Positions 36,169 to 46,402 of a stretch of DNA of 64,000 nucleotides are shown one piece after another. The stretch's first letter is position 1. Each line of letters opens with the position of its first letter. The notes below the pieces were generated by a model. It did not search any database. It was not told the DNA's origin and saw only the letters and a list, made by a program, of their open reading frames with translations. Source of the DNA: Costus lasius (lineage: Eukaryota; Streptophyta; Magnoliopsida; Zingiberales; Costaceae); the NCBI GenBank assembly GCA_027563935.2, contig CM050449.1, positions 15,576,501 through 15,640,500 of the forward strand. Direction: 5' to 3'. A program made the translations under genes and the position numbers.

Positions 36169-37855
36169 TATCAACAGGTGCCTAATATAAGGACTGGCAC
36201 TAACCGGACACGTTTTCTAAGTGGACGGGGGCGCCTAATTCCATTCGAACGGATGGAAACGGGCACGCGACATGTGGCTGGAACCCCAATCAAACGGTCG
36301 CGTTATTTTTTTTCCTAAGTCGACCCTCATTCTCGTCGTTGTCACTGACCTCCTCCCCGCCTCCCGCGTCTCCAAGGCATGGTGTGCCGCCGTCCTCTCT
36401 TCCCCCCACCGCCGCTGCCCGCCATGGTTTGTCCTCCACTGCCAAAACCACCGCCGGGCAGCAGCCGTCACCTACGCCTTCGACGCCCTCTCCTGCTCTT
36501 GGCGCTCTGTCTCCGATGCGCCCACGTGCCCACTCCCTCCCGGGCGCGCGCCACAAGTCACTGTCTACGCCCGCTCCGAGCGTGGGGGAACTCGCTTTTA
36601 CGCCCTCTCCGCCTCCATGCTAGCCCTCGCCGTCGATCCCTTCGGCACCGAGTGGCGTGAGGTGGAGGCGCCGCCCTGCTGGCGAGCCCGGTGGTGGCCG
36701 TCGTGGGGCATCGAATCGTGGTGGCTGGCGGCACGAGCGAGCTCGAGGACGACACAAGCTCCGTCGAGTTGTGCGACGGCGGGGAATGTGAGGTCTGCGA
36801 GCCGATGTCGGAGTGCTTCCGGTGGTCGACGGCGCTCTCTGCTGCGGCGATGAAGAAAGGGCTGTACATGATCGAGAGCCACACGCCCTTCGCAGCGAGC
36901 TGGTTCAACCCGGAGGCGAAACGGTGGGGGCGGCTGCTGTTGGCGGGGGCAGTTAGCGAGCGTGCGGGTGTGGGCAGTGGAGGAGACGATGGAGGTGGGG
37001 GAGGTGGGGGCAGTTCTCGGCGAGAATGAGGGTCGACTTAGGAAAAAAAATAATGCGACCGTTCGATTGGGGTTCCAGCCATGTGTCGCGTGCCCGTTTC
37101 CATCCGTTCGGATGGAATTAGGCACCCCCGTCCGCTTAGAAAACTGCCTTCGCACTAACCGTTCCGATGGACTAGTATTTAAAACTTTGCATGTGATAGC
37201 CGTATATTTTTGTGCTGCCTAACTTGGTCAATCAAGCTTTATGTTATTTTTTTTTTCTTCATATGCTCATCTGTCTATATTATTTCTATCATAAGCGCCA
37301 TTGTGTTCTTACTGGGATCACTCAGGCTTATGAACCTCTTCCAAAATGCAGAATCAATCCATGTAATGGTTGCAGCTCCCAAGAATTTTCTACTTGTACA
37401 TATATGGAAGCACAACCTAGCATATCCAACACGTTCAGCGGTAATAAGCTGCTAACTTTAAGCCGAAGACGAAGCATGCAGAACATTGGCAGTAGCAAAA
37501 TCAGCCTTATGTACCGTAATGATTTCATTATTTTGCAGGATTGAATTTGCACCCTGGCTCAAAGAGGAAATCAAAATCTTTGGACGCATCCAGAAGGTCA
37601 GAATATCCGGTGAGATTTCACCGATTAAAGACGACCTCTTTTACTGGTCATCTAGGACATCTGGATTCTGATTTATCTGTTAGTATGATTGATGGTACAC
37701 CAGACAACGAAGAGGGCATGAATAAACCCAGTTCACATGCATGTCTTCATACCTCACCATGTGCTGTGGAGGATAGCCTGTTCAAAGGATCTGCTGCATC
37801 CCTTTCTTTAGGCTGCTCTTTAAATTTTGACCCAAAAGCGAGGGTTTATACATGA
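21413..37855 (+). CDS. DCN1-like (AAR3-like) cullin neddylation factor
   Basis: Nine exons: 21413-21470, 22272-22377, 29563-29614, 29699-29774, 29857-29939, 31127-31223, 35875-35933 (or 35920), 37326-37440 and 37539-37855, all phase-consistent, about 320 residues. The start MESSGPHRFDIFELF resembles AAR3 proteins. The PONY/cullin-binding domain (residues about 56-175) contains FYDFVFFICRENGQKNI, AGWRLVLNGRFRLLEQWC, HNISEDTWQQLLAFSR and WPVLIDDFVEHMY. The low-complexity C-terminal tail ends DPKARVYT. DCN1 family members act as scaffold E3s that promote NEDD8 transfer to cullins; AAR3 affects root auxin responses. The gene covers 16.4 kb because introns 2, 6 and 7 hold transposons. The join of exons 7 and 8 is ambiguous: a GTAAAT donor at 35934 with the CAG acceptor at 37325 works. 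Confidence 0.88.
23640..23835. repeat. Minisatellite, left part (in DCN1-like intron 2)
   Basis: Imperfect units of about 28-30 bp built on 'gccatccagcccactcgccctc'. The same unit reappears at 26688-26790, so the array looks split by the 2.8-kb insertion between them. Confidence 0.75.
24879..25334. repeat. Two-copy tandem repeat of about 225 bp rich in short palindromes
   Basis: Two diverged copies (about 24879-25107 and 25108-25334) share 'aactggcttcctcttcacggctRtgaagatg' and 'tgaatttttggtctt.aggattacg' in order. Each contains palindromes such as tcttcacagccgtgaaga. A remnant (catggccgtgaacataattatggcc) lies at 26391-26420, beyond an inserted element. Confidence 0.7.
25335..26285. mobile_element. 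TIR element inserted in the palindromic repeat
   Basis: Starts CAAGGTTGTCAGGATC and ends, read inward, CAAGGTTATCAAAAACACG, an imperfect terminal inverted repeat. Flanks gtcgtgat and gccatgat match 6 of 8, compatible with an old 8-bp duplication. The interior repeats 'ggatcgg' and 'atcctacc' words and a GC-rich block with a 95-codon minus ORF of no recognised family. Confidence 0.55.
26688..26790. repeat. Minisatellite, right part
   Basis: Units 'caccctccagcccgctcaccgt' and 'cgccctccagcccactcgctat', homologous to 23640-23835. Confidence 0.7.
27760..28170 (-). pseudogene. Ty1/copia RNase H remnant
   Basis: Minus-strand fragments in shifting frames resemble the copia RNase H tail: a decayed ...NQMAIYI.SNS..., then YHFVKNNL, then INQLVDFFTNSLTP followed by HLLESMNS. 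Several stops. It lies in intron 2 of the DCN1-like gene. Confidence 0.55.
28260..29110 (-). pseudogene. Ty3/gypsy gag remnant
   Basis: The minus strand shows GFDGTNPVGWIAQAEQYFDI, then FVRMEG.ASHWFRGL and EMIQRFSKF, the typical order of a gypsy gag domain, preceded by MNYHLDILYEMRAMLRELV. In-frame stops disable it. Intron 2 of the DCN1-like gene. Confidence 0.65.
31386..31444 (+). repeat. 59-bp LTR-like terminal module, left
   Basis: TGTTACGCCCCG...GGATGCAACA with TG and CA ends, five bases before TGGTATCAGAGCC (31450-31462). It is either a complete micro-LTR or the last piece of a larger LTR. Confidence 0.6.
31560..33325 (+). pseudogene. Decayed gypsy gag-protease, plus arm
   Basis: The more degraded arm. 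It retains gag-like words in broken frames (GATACAAAGGATTGATTTGACG, where the homologous arm has a Trp codon) and a protease-proximal stretch near 32930-33250. Stops and frameshifts throughout. Confidence 0.65.
33414..33596 (-). pseudogene. Fragment of a second gypsy gag in the palindrome centre
   Basis: Minus-strand VEANNFEIKPALMTMVNQFGG resembles the start of Tat/Athila-type Gag proteins, a different lineage from the arms. Confidence 0.5.
33862..35530 (-). pseudogene. Decayed gypsy gag-protease, minus arm
   Basis: The better preserved arm. In order on the minus strand: a start-like MPPRTRD (near 35500), gag domain pieces (KDAKDWFDALKQTLGDA, YHEFMTLEGHPVDQYLVDFQ), a canonical zinc knuckle CYQCEEIGHISRDC (C-x2-C-x4-H-x4-C) near 34600-34650, and a protease-like stretch (SSQLFISYSFVKKL) near 34200-34310 whose catalytic D(S/T)G is lost. 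Several stops and frame changes. Confidence 0.75.
35654..35712 (-). repeat. 59-bp LTR-like terminal module, right
   Basis: Inverted counterpart of 31386-31444, same length and TG..CA ends. Confidence 0.6.
36119..36166. repeat. (AT)24 microsatellite
   Basis: An uninterrupted AT dinucleotide run in DCN1-like intron 7, 40 bp from the Pack-MULE. Confidence 0.95.
36207..37151 (+). mobile_element. Pack-MULE carrying an F-box/kelch gene fragment
   Basis: A 945-bp element with inverted repeats of about 120-130 bp: 36207-36335 (gttttctaagtggacggggg...) and 37020-37151 in reverse orientation, more than 90% identical. It is flanked by a 10-bp direct repeat gcactaaccg (36197-36206 and 37152-37161), in line with the 9-10 bp target duplication of Mutator-like elements. 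There is no transposase; the interior is a GC-rich host-gene fragment unlike the AT-rich surroundings. It sits in intron 7 of the DCN1-like gene on the same strand. Confidence 0.85.
36310..36960 (+). pseudogene. Captured F-box/kelch-repeat gene fragment
   Basis: The plus strand reads DLLPASRVSKAWCAAVLSS (F-box C-terminal half), CPPWFVLHCQNHRRAAAVTY and FDALSCSWRSV (kelch-type), RFYALSASMLALAVDPFGTE, then after a frameshift near 36680 VAVVGHRIVVAGGTSELEDD and WSTALSAAAMKKGLYMIE (another kelch blade). The start of the F-box and the C-terminus are missing, cut by the terminal repeats. The parent would encode an SCF substrate adaptor. GC content is far higher than in the flanks. Confidence 0.75.
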
Positions 37856-38065
37856 CATCTTTCTTTCTCACAATCGTGTAAGCACCTGCTTGGAGCTTGG
37901 AAATAGTATATTTATAAGAAATATGTTGTATTATGGCCACCGTTTTTTTTTGTCATTGTACGATGATCATATTGTATTTATTGTCTGGCCACCAGATATA
38001 TATATATATTTTTTGTAAGCAAGTGAAGTAACGAGATTGTGGTTTGATCTTAAGATCTTATTATC

Positions 38066-38397
38066 TGTCAGGCCTGGGTTAGGCCGGTCCGGCCCAAGCC
38101 CAGATCCAACTGAATCGTGAAAAGGGCAGCAGCCCAATCTCTCTTCCGCGAACTCATCTGCGTGGAGCTCGCGTGCGACGGAGCTACGATAGGCAAAGCC
38201 TGCGGACGCAGCGACTGGATCTCCTCCGATCTTCACGGGCGCAGACGCGGACTGTGATAACTGCGGACGAGGCGAACGACGACCTCGTCGTCGACGACAG
38301 AAGCGGAGGCGGCTGGATCTGGCAACGCGAATGGGTCGCGCGGAAGGGAGCGGCGGCGCTTCCCTTATAAAGCTGCGGGCGAGCAGGCGACCAGCCG

Positions 38398-38441
<44 letters not shown>

Positions 38442-39215
38442 AGAAGTTTAGGCGAACTGCGGTGAGCGAGTTCGGCAACTGAGGAGTCATTGGCAAGGGG
38501 TTTCCACTGAGAGAGATTGTAACCGTTGACAAGGGTCGACGGTGAGGGAGGGAAGAGGGAGGTCAGGCGGCGAGGGTCGCCGACGACGAGAGGCAAGAGC
38601 TTTGTATCTTCTTTAGGGAATAAAAGAAACGAGCTTCTCCTTCCTTCTTCCTCTGGTCCGGGTTCTCTGCTCCGGTGAAGCAAGGCGGCGGCGGACGGGG
38701 TTCGGCGCGAGCGAACGAAAGAGACGACGCTCGTTCGAACGCGTCGAGCGTTCGAAACGAGGCGAGTCAACCAAATCACAGTGGTCAACGCGAGATCGGA
38801 TTTCGATTCGAAAACGAAATCGAAATCGGCTGACGCAAGCGGACATCAGCGGGCGGAAGTCGAATTACGGCGTGATTTCGAATTCGCGAGCGGCGAACGA
38901 AATCTGAGGGTGACGTCAGCAGCCGAGCGGCTGACATCAAAATAATTCGGTGCGGCGAGCGTTGACGAGGAAAGGTGATTTTGACTTTCGATTTGGGTTT
39001 TGATTTTGGATTTCTAATTAGGATCTGATTTCCAAATTAGGGTTAGGGTTTTCTCCGTGCAAATTGTAATTTGGGGATAAAAATCGTTCGGGGAGATTAG
39101 GGTTTCTAATTTCGGGTCGGAAACCCTAGAGTGAGTTACGTTCCGGTGTTCCGCCGGATTATCCTGAGACAGCGGTTAAGGGCTGTTTTTAGGCCGATCC
39201 GACTGGGGCGTGACA
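38066..39215 (+). repeat. 5' LTR with C43 tract
   Basis: 1,150 bp. TTATAAAG at 38365-38372. An uninterrupted run of 43 C at 38398-38440. Relative to the 3' LTR it has an extra segment of about 57 bp near 38278-38334. Confidence 0.9.
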
Positions 39216-39392
39216 ACAGGTATCAGAGCAGGCAAACGTGTTCCAGCAAACACGGCACCTTCAACTTCACCCTCGAAGGTGAAGAAGGGTTTGAAATTCC
39301 AGAAGATCACCCATACTGCTAGAGGAGCGTCAGAGGACGCCCGACCCAGGCAGGATAAAGGAAAAGCCAAGGAGACGGCTGAATCTGAGGAG

Positions 39393-40681
39393 ATGGTGAA
39401 CCAGGGTGATCGCATCGGTCAGATCGAGCAGGTGCTCGGTTTGGCCAGTGGTGGAGGCAATGGGATGATTCCACAGGTGGAAAACCTTCAGAAGATTGTG
39501 GAGGATCAGGAATTGCTGATCGAGCAGCAGAGGTTGCAGATCGAGCAACAGAGGTTGCAGATCGAGGTCATGCAACAGACCGTGGAGGGTCTGATCCATC
39601 TACCAAGAGAGATGGCTCGCATGAAGGAAGACATGCACGCAGAAGTTAGGGTACTGCGCCTAGCCCTAGCGCAAGTATCGCAATCAGCATCGGCACCGGT
39701 GGAGCAGGAGGCTCCCAAACCGAGGATGCGCGTGCCCGACCCAGCGATGTTCGGGGGGGGGCTCGATCGTCCAGAGAGGTCGAAAACTTTATCTGGGATA
39801 TGGAACAACTGTTTTCAGCTAACCATATTTCTGCAGGAGATCGAGTGCAGGTGTGCATCACCTATCTCACAGGCGACGCGAAACTTTGGTGGCAAACCAA
39901 AGTCGGCTCTACCTCAGGGACTACTAGCTGGACTTGGGAGACTTTTCGTGAGGAACTGCGGCGGCAGTTTCTTCCCGGAAACTCAGCGGACCAGACGCGT
40001 GGCAAACTGGATCGGCTGAGGCATATAGGCTCGATCCAGGAATACGTCAGGACTTTCTCCACTTTGATGCTGGAGCTTCCAGGCATGGCAGAGGACGATA
40101 GGAGGTATTTCTTCTTCCGGGGCCTTCAGCCATGGGCAGAAACGGAGGTCCGACGTCACGAGCCGGTTGATTGGAGGGCGGCTGCGGCGGTGGCTGAATC
40201 TCTGGTGGATAACAGAAGTTTCAAACCAGCACCACCAAAGAAATCCAGGACACCACCAAAGCGCGGCTCCCCACGGACACCGCCGGGAGCTAGAGTTCCA
40301 GAGAGGGGTAGACCATTCTACCGGCAGAACAAGGGTTCACCAGGACGACGGGAGCAAAAGCCACAGGGTTGCTTTTGGTGCGGCGGTCCTCACTGGGTAA
40401 AGGATTGCCCCAGCAAGCAAAAGCTCATGGCAATAGCGGCGCAAAATCCAGTCGAGGAGACTGAAGAAACCGAACAACCGCGGATTGGATCACTGCAGGT
40501 AGTTCCTCACACTGCCACGGGAGCGCAGCAGTGTCGGGTTGGTGCTTTGAGAATCGGAGCAATGGTGCTGCAAGATCCGCTCGCTAGAAACATCGAGGGC
40601 GATGTCCAAATTGGGTGGGGGAGAATTGTCAGGCCTGGGTTAGGCCGGTCCGGCCCAAGCCCAGATCCAACTGAATCGTGA
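39393..40681 (+). pseudogene. Retrotransposon Gag, frameshifted
   Basis: The start MVNQGDRIGQIEQVLGL aligns with that of the intact Gag at 8046. A Gln/Glu-rich coiled-coil region has a duplicated block (two copies of IEQQRLQ). The frame breaks at a run of nine G (39753-39761), and the rest continues in another frame: AKLWWQTKV, WETFREELRRQFLPGN, then a CFWCGGPHWVKDC zinc knuckle with the same C-x2-C-x3-H-x4-C spacing. The frame shift could be a real mutation or a homopolymer sequencing error. Confidence 0.85.
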
Positions 40682-41702
40682 AAAGGGCAGCGGCCCAATC
40701 TCTCTTCCGCGAACTCATCCGCGCGGAGCTCGCGTGCGACGGAGCTACGACAGGAAAAGCCTGCGGACGCAGCGACTGGATCTCCTCCGATCTTCACGGA
40801 CGCAGACGCGGACTGCGATAACTGCGGACGAGGCGAACGGGTCGCGCGGAAGGGAGCGGCGGCCCTTCCCTTATAAAGCTGCGGGCGAGCAGGCGACCAG
40901 CCCCCCCCCCCCCCCCCCGAGAAGTTTAGGCGAACTGCGGTGAGCGAGTTCGGCGACTGAGGAGTCGTTGGTGAGGGGTTTCCACTGAGAGATATTGTAA
41001 CCGTCGACAAGGGTCGACGGTGAGGGAGGGAAGAGGGAAGTCAGGCGGCGAGGGTCGCCGACGACAAGAGGCAAGAGCTTTGTATCTTCTTTAGGGAATA
41101 AAAGAAACGAGCTTCTCCTTCCTTCTTCCTCTGGTCCGGGTTCTCTGCTCCGGTGAAGCAAGGCGGCGGCGGACGGGGTTCGGCGCAAGCGAACGAAAGA
41201 GACGACGCTCGTTCGAACGCGTCGAGCGTTCGAAACGAGGCGAGTCAACCAAATCACAGTGGTCAACGCGAGATCGGATTTCGATTCGAAAACGAAATCG
41301 AAATCGGCTGACGCAAGCGGACATCAGCGGGCGGAAGTCGAATTACGGCGTGATTTCGAATTCGCGAGTGGCGAACGAAATCTGAGGGTGACGTCAGTAG
41401 CCGAGCGGCTGACGTAAGTAAAATCAAAATAATTCGGTGCGGCGAGCGTTGACGAGGAAAGGTGATTTTGACTTTCGATTTGGGTTTTGATTTTGGATTT
41501 CTAATTAGGATCTGATTTCCAAATTAGGGTTAGGGTTTTCTCCGTGCAAATTGTAATTTGGGGATAAAAATCGTTCGGGGAGATTAGGGTTTCTAATTTC
41601 GGGTCGGAAACCCTAAAGTGAGTTACGTTCCGGTGTTCCGCCGGATTGTCCTGAGACAGCGGTTAAGGGCTGTTTTTAGGCCGATCCGACCGGGGCGTGA
41701 CA
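40627..41702 (+). repeat. 3' LTR with C18 tract
   Basis: 1,076 bp. TTATAAAG at 40871-40878 and a C18 run at 40901-40918. Confidence 0.9.
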
Positions 41703-43064
41703 TTATCCACACAACTAAGACCTTACCAATCACACTCTCTACCTAAAATTATTTCTTTGTCGCAGTCTATCTATCTCACTGCTCCCTATTCAGATGGGGG
41801 TAATTATCCTAGGCAGAGGTGAACATCCACCGCCAGAAACGATTTTCAGATTCCTCAAACCCTACAATCAAATTCCAGCCTTTCGCCAATCACGTTGCCT
41901 CGTTTATTTCTCAATCAAAATTTATTTTTTTTTCTCCATATTCTAGTAAACATTTTTGTTAAATCCATCATCTTGTGTGAGGGAAAAAGAATGAAAAAGC
42001 CTGATGATCATCATTGGATCGAAAGGAAAATTTTGATAGAGAACCGCATCTTGATTGACTTTGCGAGTCATCATCAAGGCTGGAGATAGATTCAAGATTG
42101 CCATGATAAAGTCACTGAAGAGTTGACTCATTTACAAGCCAAGAGAATACGATGCTGACATGACAGACCAATATGCTGATGGTGATGAGAGTCTAATACG
42201 TTAATGAAGATGAGAGTCAAGAGAAGGCAAATGCCAATGAGTCAACCTATTATAAATATGTTTGATTTTTTTTAATATTAATTAAAAAAAGCACATTTTA
42301 ATACTATTGTTTATATACTTATGTAGTGCCAAATAAGTAAAATTTTGCATGAATTCTCAAATTGAAGAAATGGAACTTGTTTTTTTTCAATCATATATTC
42401 ACTATTTTTTTTTTCAAATATGTTACATTTATATCTATCAAGATAAAGGAAGCACATATTTGATTTTCAAAAATGGACTATAATTGATTAATAATCCCAA
42501 TTTATTGCGTTCACACCACTAGCCTCTGAGCTGGGATGGCTTTGACTCTTGATAGGAAGATACAAGTCAAACCCCATCTTCATCAACTATATTTTATCAT
42601 AAAAGGGAATAAAAAATCTCTGCAACATACTCTATCCCACACCTGCATGGTCTTCAGGGAAAGGTGCAATTTGGAGTCTCCTTATTTACTTTGGGACATT
42701 TGGCAAGATTGCAGAAAAATTATTTAGTTGGCTTCCAAGAATTGGAAGAAAGTCAAATCTTCAACAGATATTAGCTGCAATATTCTTCCTCCATGCTCTT
42801 CTTTTCCTCTCCGTGATCTGTTTCTTTGGCCCATGTTCTTTAGTTCTTTAGTACTTCTCAGGTGGAGTTCCCTGCTCCTTTCTGTTTGCTACTTTTTGTC
42901 ATCAGCAAAGTTTGTTCTTTCTGGAGGTTCTTTGAATCTCCTCAAAGTTGTGCTTGATCTCAAAGAATTCTTGAATGAAACAAAAGAAAAAGTGTACTGA
43001 ACAAATAGCCAAATAATGCACAACTGTGGCGCCCAAACTGTGATCAGCTTCTGTGCTGGTGGAA
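41703..43064. other. Intergenic, CslA 3' side
   Basis: AT-rich. The part nearest 43064 is probably the CslA 3' UTR. Short ORFs here resemble nothing known. Confidence 0.45.
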
Positions 43065-46000
43065 TTAAGTGCCGACATAACCAAAGCCCATTGTGAAGAA
43101 GGAAATCGATAGAGGAAAAATAAATATGAAGTATTGATCTGTTCTGTAGATGCAATTGTAACATCCAGATATGAAGAGGAGCACTCCCATCCCCAGCTCT
43201 AAGAAATGAAACCTGTTAGCCGCAAGAAACATTTCTGCAGGTTAGCACAGATGTCGCGTCTCATTGCATAATGCTGGAACAAATCAAGTCTATTTGCTCC
43301 TCTAAGAAAAATTATATTTTGCTGGACTCTGCAGAGGATTAAGGCTGGTTTACTTTTACCACAATCTCCTCATTCCTGCATGCATCTTGGTTAGCTGGAA
43401 TGATCATTTTTTTGACAGAAAACAAAATGTCGTTGGAATCAATTGTGGGAATTTGACTAAAAAGTTTAGGATGCAAGTTTAGCAAAGATGAAACCAAGAC
43501 CAGAAGTATGATTAACCTAGTAGATCATGTTTTTGGAGAAGAACTGTCATCGGAATTACCTCTGCCAGAACCCTTCAGGTAAGTTTTTTGCAGCTGTTGA
43601 AGTTTGTTTAGTCTTCAATGCATTTCCTAGTTTTTCAGTGACAACCCACTCATTCACTCTCCCAGCTTCAAGTAGACCAATGAAGACAGCTTTGCATCGA
43701 TGCAGTGACATGACACTCTCAAAAAATATCCATACCAAAATTAAGTGCAGAGACCTGTGATAAACAAAGAGAACGAATTGAAAAGGTAATCCTGTAAAGT
43801 AACAAGCAAAAGCAGATTACCGAAAACATAATTAAGTTGATCATTGCAAAGTGCAAATATAAGTTTACCAGTGTCAAACCTTGGCGTTCCAACAGAGTTG
43901 AGGATGGTAATGGCAATTGGGATGTAGAACACCCCCCATTTTGGGATCATAACTTCCGGGAAAAAACAAGAAACTGGAATGAGAATGCAGTAGAAGAAGA
44001 AAGTCACTTTGTGTGATATGATCCTTCTTGCAAAGAAGAAGTTGTAGATCAAAAAGAACTTCTTCACTGAAGAAACTTTCTGCAGAAGAAAAAAAGTAAA
44101 CAACCACTGAGAAGTAGTACTTTTAGATTTCAGCACAGCTAGAATATGAACATTGTGTTTATTCATAGAGAGAAAAGAAAGATGCACAGTCATGGTACTA
44201 GTAAGCAAAACAGTGCAATACAAACTAGGTCAAACAAAAATTGTTAAAAAGGAAGCCTAACCTTTGCCATTATTATATCTGATGCCATTTTCTTAAATAA
44301 ATTTGCAGGGCCACATGCCCAACGATGTTGCTGGTAACGATATGCTTTGTAACTGCTTGGCAGTTCACTTTTAACCTAACAGACCAATATAAGAAAGAAA
44401 AAGATTATCAACAATTTGAAGTTTTTGACATTAAATTCATTCTAAGAACTATATTTCACAAAAAGATGAAAAGTTGTGTTGACAGAGATACAACTAAAAA
44501 AGTATCATTATTTCATTGATTTGTCTTTTTCTCAAAGAAACTTGTCAAAGATTTATCAATTAGCAAGGGCAAACCTTGAGGTCTCCAATATACACAAATT
44601 TCCAGCCCTGAAGAGTTGCTCTAACTGCTAAGTCCATGTCCTCCACAGTAGTTCTGTGTTTCCATCCTTCAGCTTCACTAATAGCTGTCATTCTCCAAAC
44701 ACCAGCGGTTCCTTCAGCAAAAGAATTCAATAAGAATGTTTTCATCGTCCCAGAGCATAATTATGCCTATCCTTAATATATTGATGTAGAGGCATGTTCT
44801 TAATTTACATCTTTTTTCTCTAAAACTGAAGAGTTAATATCTATAACTAGCATAATTCATTGTTCAGTAAAAGAATACATGTACTTAACCTCAAGAGATG
44901 TTTATCTGAAAGAGACTCACCATTAAATCCAAAAAATGCCATAGTTGTTGAGCCAGATTGTTGCTCCACTTTGAAATGATAGTTCAGGGACATCTCTTGA
45001 ATCCTTGTCATGATGCATTCATCAGCATTCACTGCACAGAAGTTAATCATCAGATTCTCTGATGAAATTCAGTTTTAGATTCATATCAAGTAAATGAAAG
45101 AAAAATGATTACTAGATTAAATTCTGTTCAGCAATAGCAAATTGGAAGCTAATGTACTTGTTAGGTCGTTGGCACTCCATAAAGCTAACTGGAAGCAAAA
45201 GATGATCTGTTGGTGTGTAGAGCAATTAATTACCAAACTTCCAGCGTGCTTGAACAAGGGCAATATCAGAATTGTGGATGAGGAAAGGGATGGTTCTCAT
45301 AAGAAAATCAGATGGAGGCTCATGATCTGCATCAAATATTGCCACGTAATCACATTTTCTCACATAATCAATATCCATTGCTTCTTTTAGAGCTCCAGCT
45401 TTATATCCATTTCTATTGTCCCTCGAAACATAGTGTATGTTCCTTCCTTTCTTTAACCATTTATCACATTCCTCTTGCACTAGTTCCTGCATAAAAGGTA
45501 TGAAAATTTGAAACCTGAACTTTCGACTGCTAAATGCTTCAGTTGGAACAAGACAGATAGCATAGTTTAGTTCCAGAAGCTACTGAAAACATGCCGTCCG
45601 TGAGTGCTACAAGTTCTCTACATGGAACTTCCATAGTTGCAACATCAGTTGATTAACCATGTTTCGGAGAGCAAAGGAAATTTGTTGCAAGACAAAAACT
45701 AACCCTAATTGTTAGGTCGGTTGAATCATCAAGAACTTGTATTATGAGCCTATCATATGGCCATGCCAGTGTGCACACTGCTCCAATTGATATCTGGTAG
45801 ACCTGCACAATACAGCTACGCATTATAAGCAGTAGAGAATGTGAAAAAAGAAAATGTGTTGCAGCAAAACTAGACATCTGTTCCCTCCTTCCTTTGGTTT
45901 TGATGCTTAATTTATGTAAATTTCCATCTTGCTTCTTTTCCCTATTGGTCAGAGTAATATCTGAGATATAATCCTTTACTAACACTTACTCTTAAAGTGC

Positions 46001-46360
46001 ATTATATCTGGAATGCCATGGAATGGTAGCAATGAGATATTTTTAGCTGTAAAGTATTATCCTCCAGAATGTTATAGATTAACGTGTGATGCCAACATAC
46101 ATATAAAGGAGGGCATTGCGACTGTGATTTGACTTGCCAATTTTGCCCAAATCACTGTCCTAAACCAGGTTGGAAAGAATTTTTATCACCTCAATTGGTT
46201 GATATTTTAAGTTTAGAGATGTACGTAAGATCTGTAAACAAAGCATTATATTTTCTTTTGTAAACAAAACAAAAAAAAAGGAATGCTATAGATTGGCAAC
46301 AGTCAAATATCATGAGCTGACAGAGATGTTCCAGAATGCCAGGGATTGGTAACACTGAGA

Positions 46361-46402
<42 letters not shown>

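Larger units (their letters stand above)
38066..41702 (+). mobile_element. Second gag-only (TR-GAG-type) LTR retrotransposon
   Basis: A 3,637-bp element with LTRs of 1,150 and 1,076 bp, a tRNA-iMet-type primer site (39218-39229), one frameshifted gag and a polypurine tract, but no pol. It is flanked by a perfect 5-bp duplication ttatc (38061-38065 and 41703-41707). LTR ends (TGTCAGGCCTGGG ... GGGGCGTGACA) and gag are homologous to the element at 6807-10840. The LTRs differ at more sites than in that element and by indels, so it is older. It lies 211 bp past the DCN1-like stop codon. Confidence 0.9.

Noticed and set aside
38398..38440. C tract as non-templated C addition by reverse transcriptase at the capped RNA end
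   Set aside because: Such additions to minus-strand cDNA would appear as G, not C, on the element's plus strand. Slippage is simpler.
37967..38788. 273-codon minus ORF with a poly-glycine run
   Set aside because: Antisense of the LTR; the glycine run is simply the C43 tract. The copy in the 3' LTR is broken.
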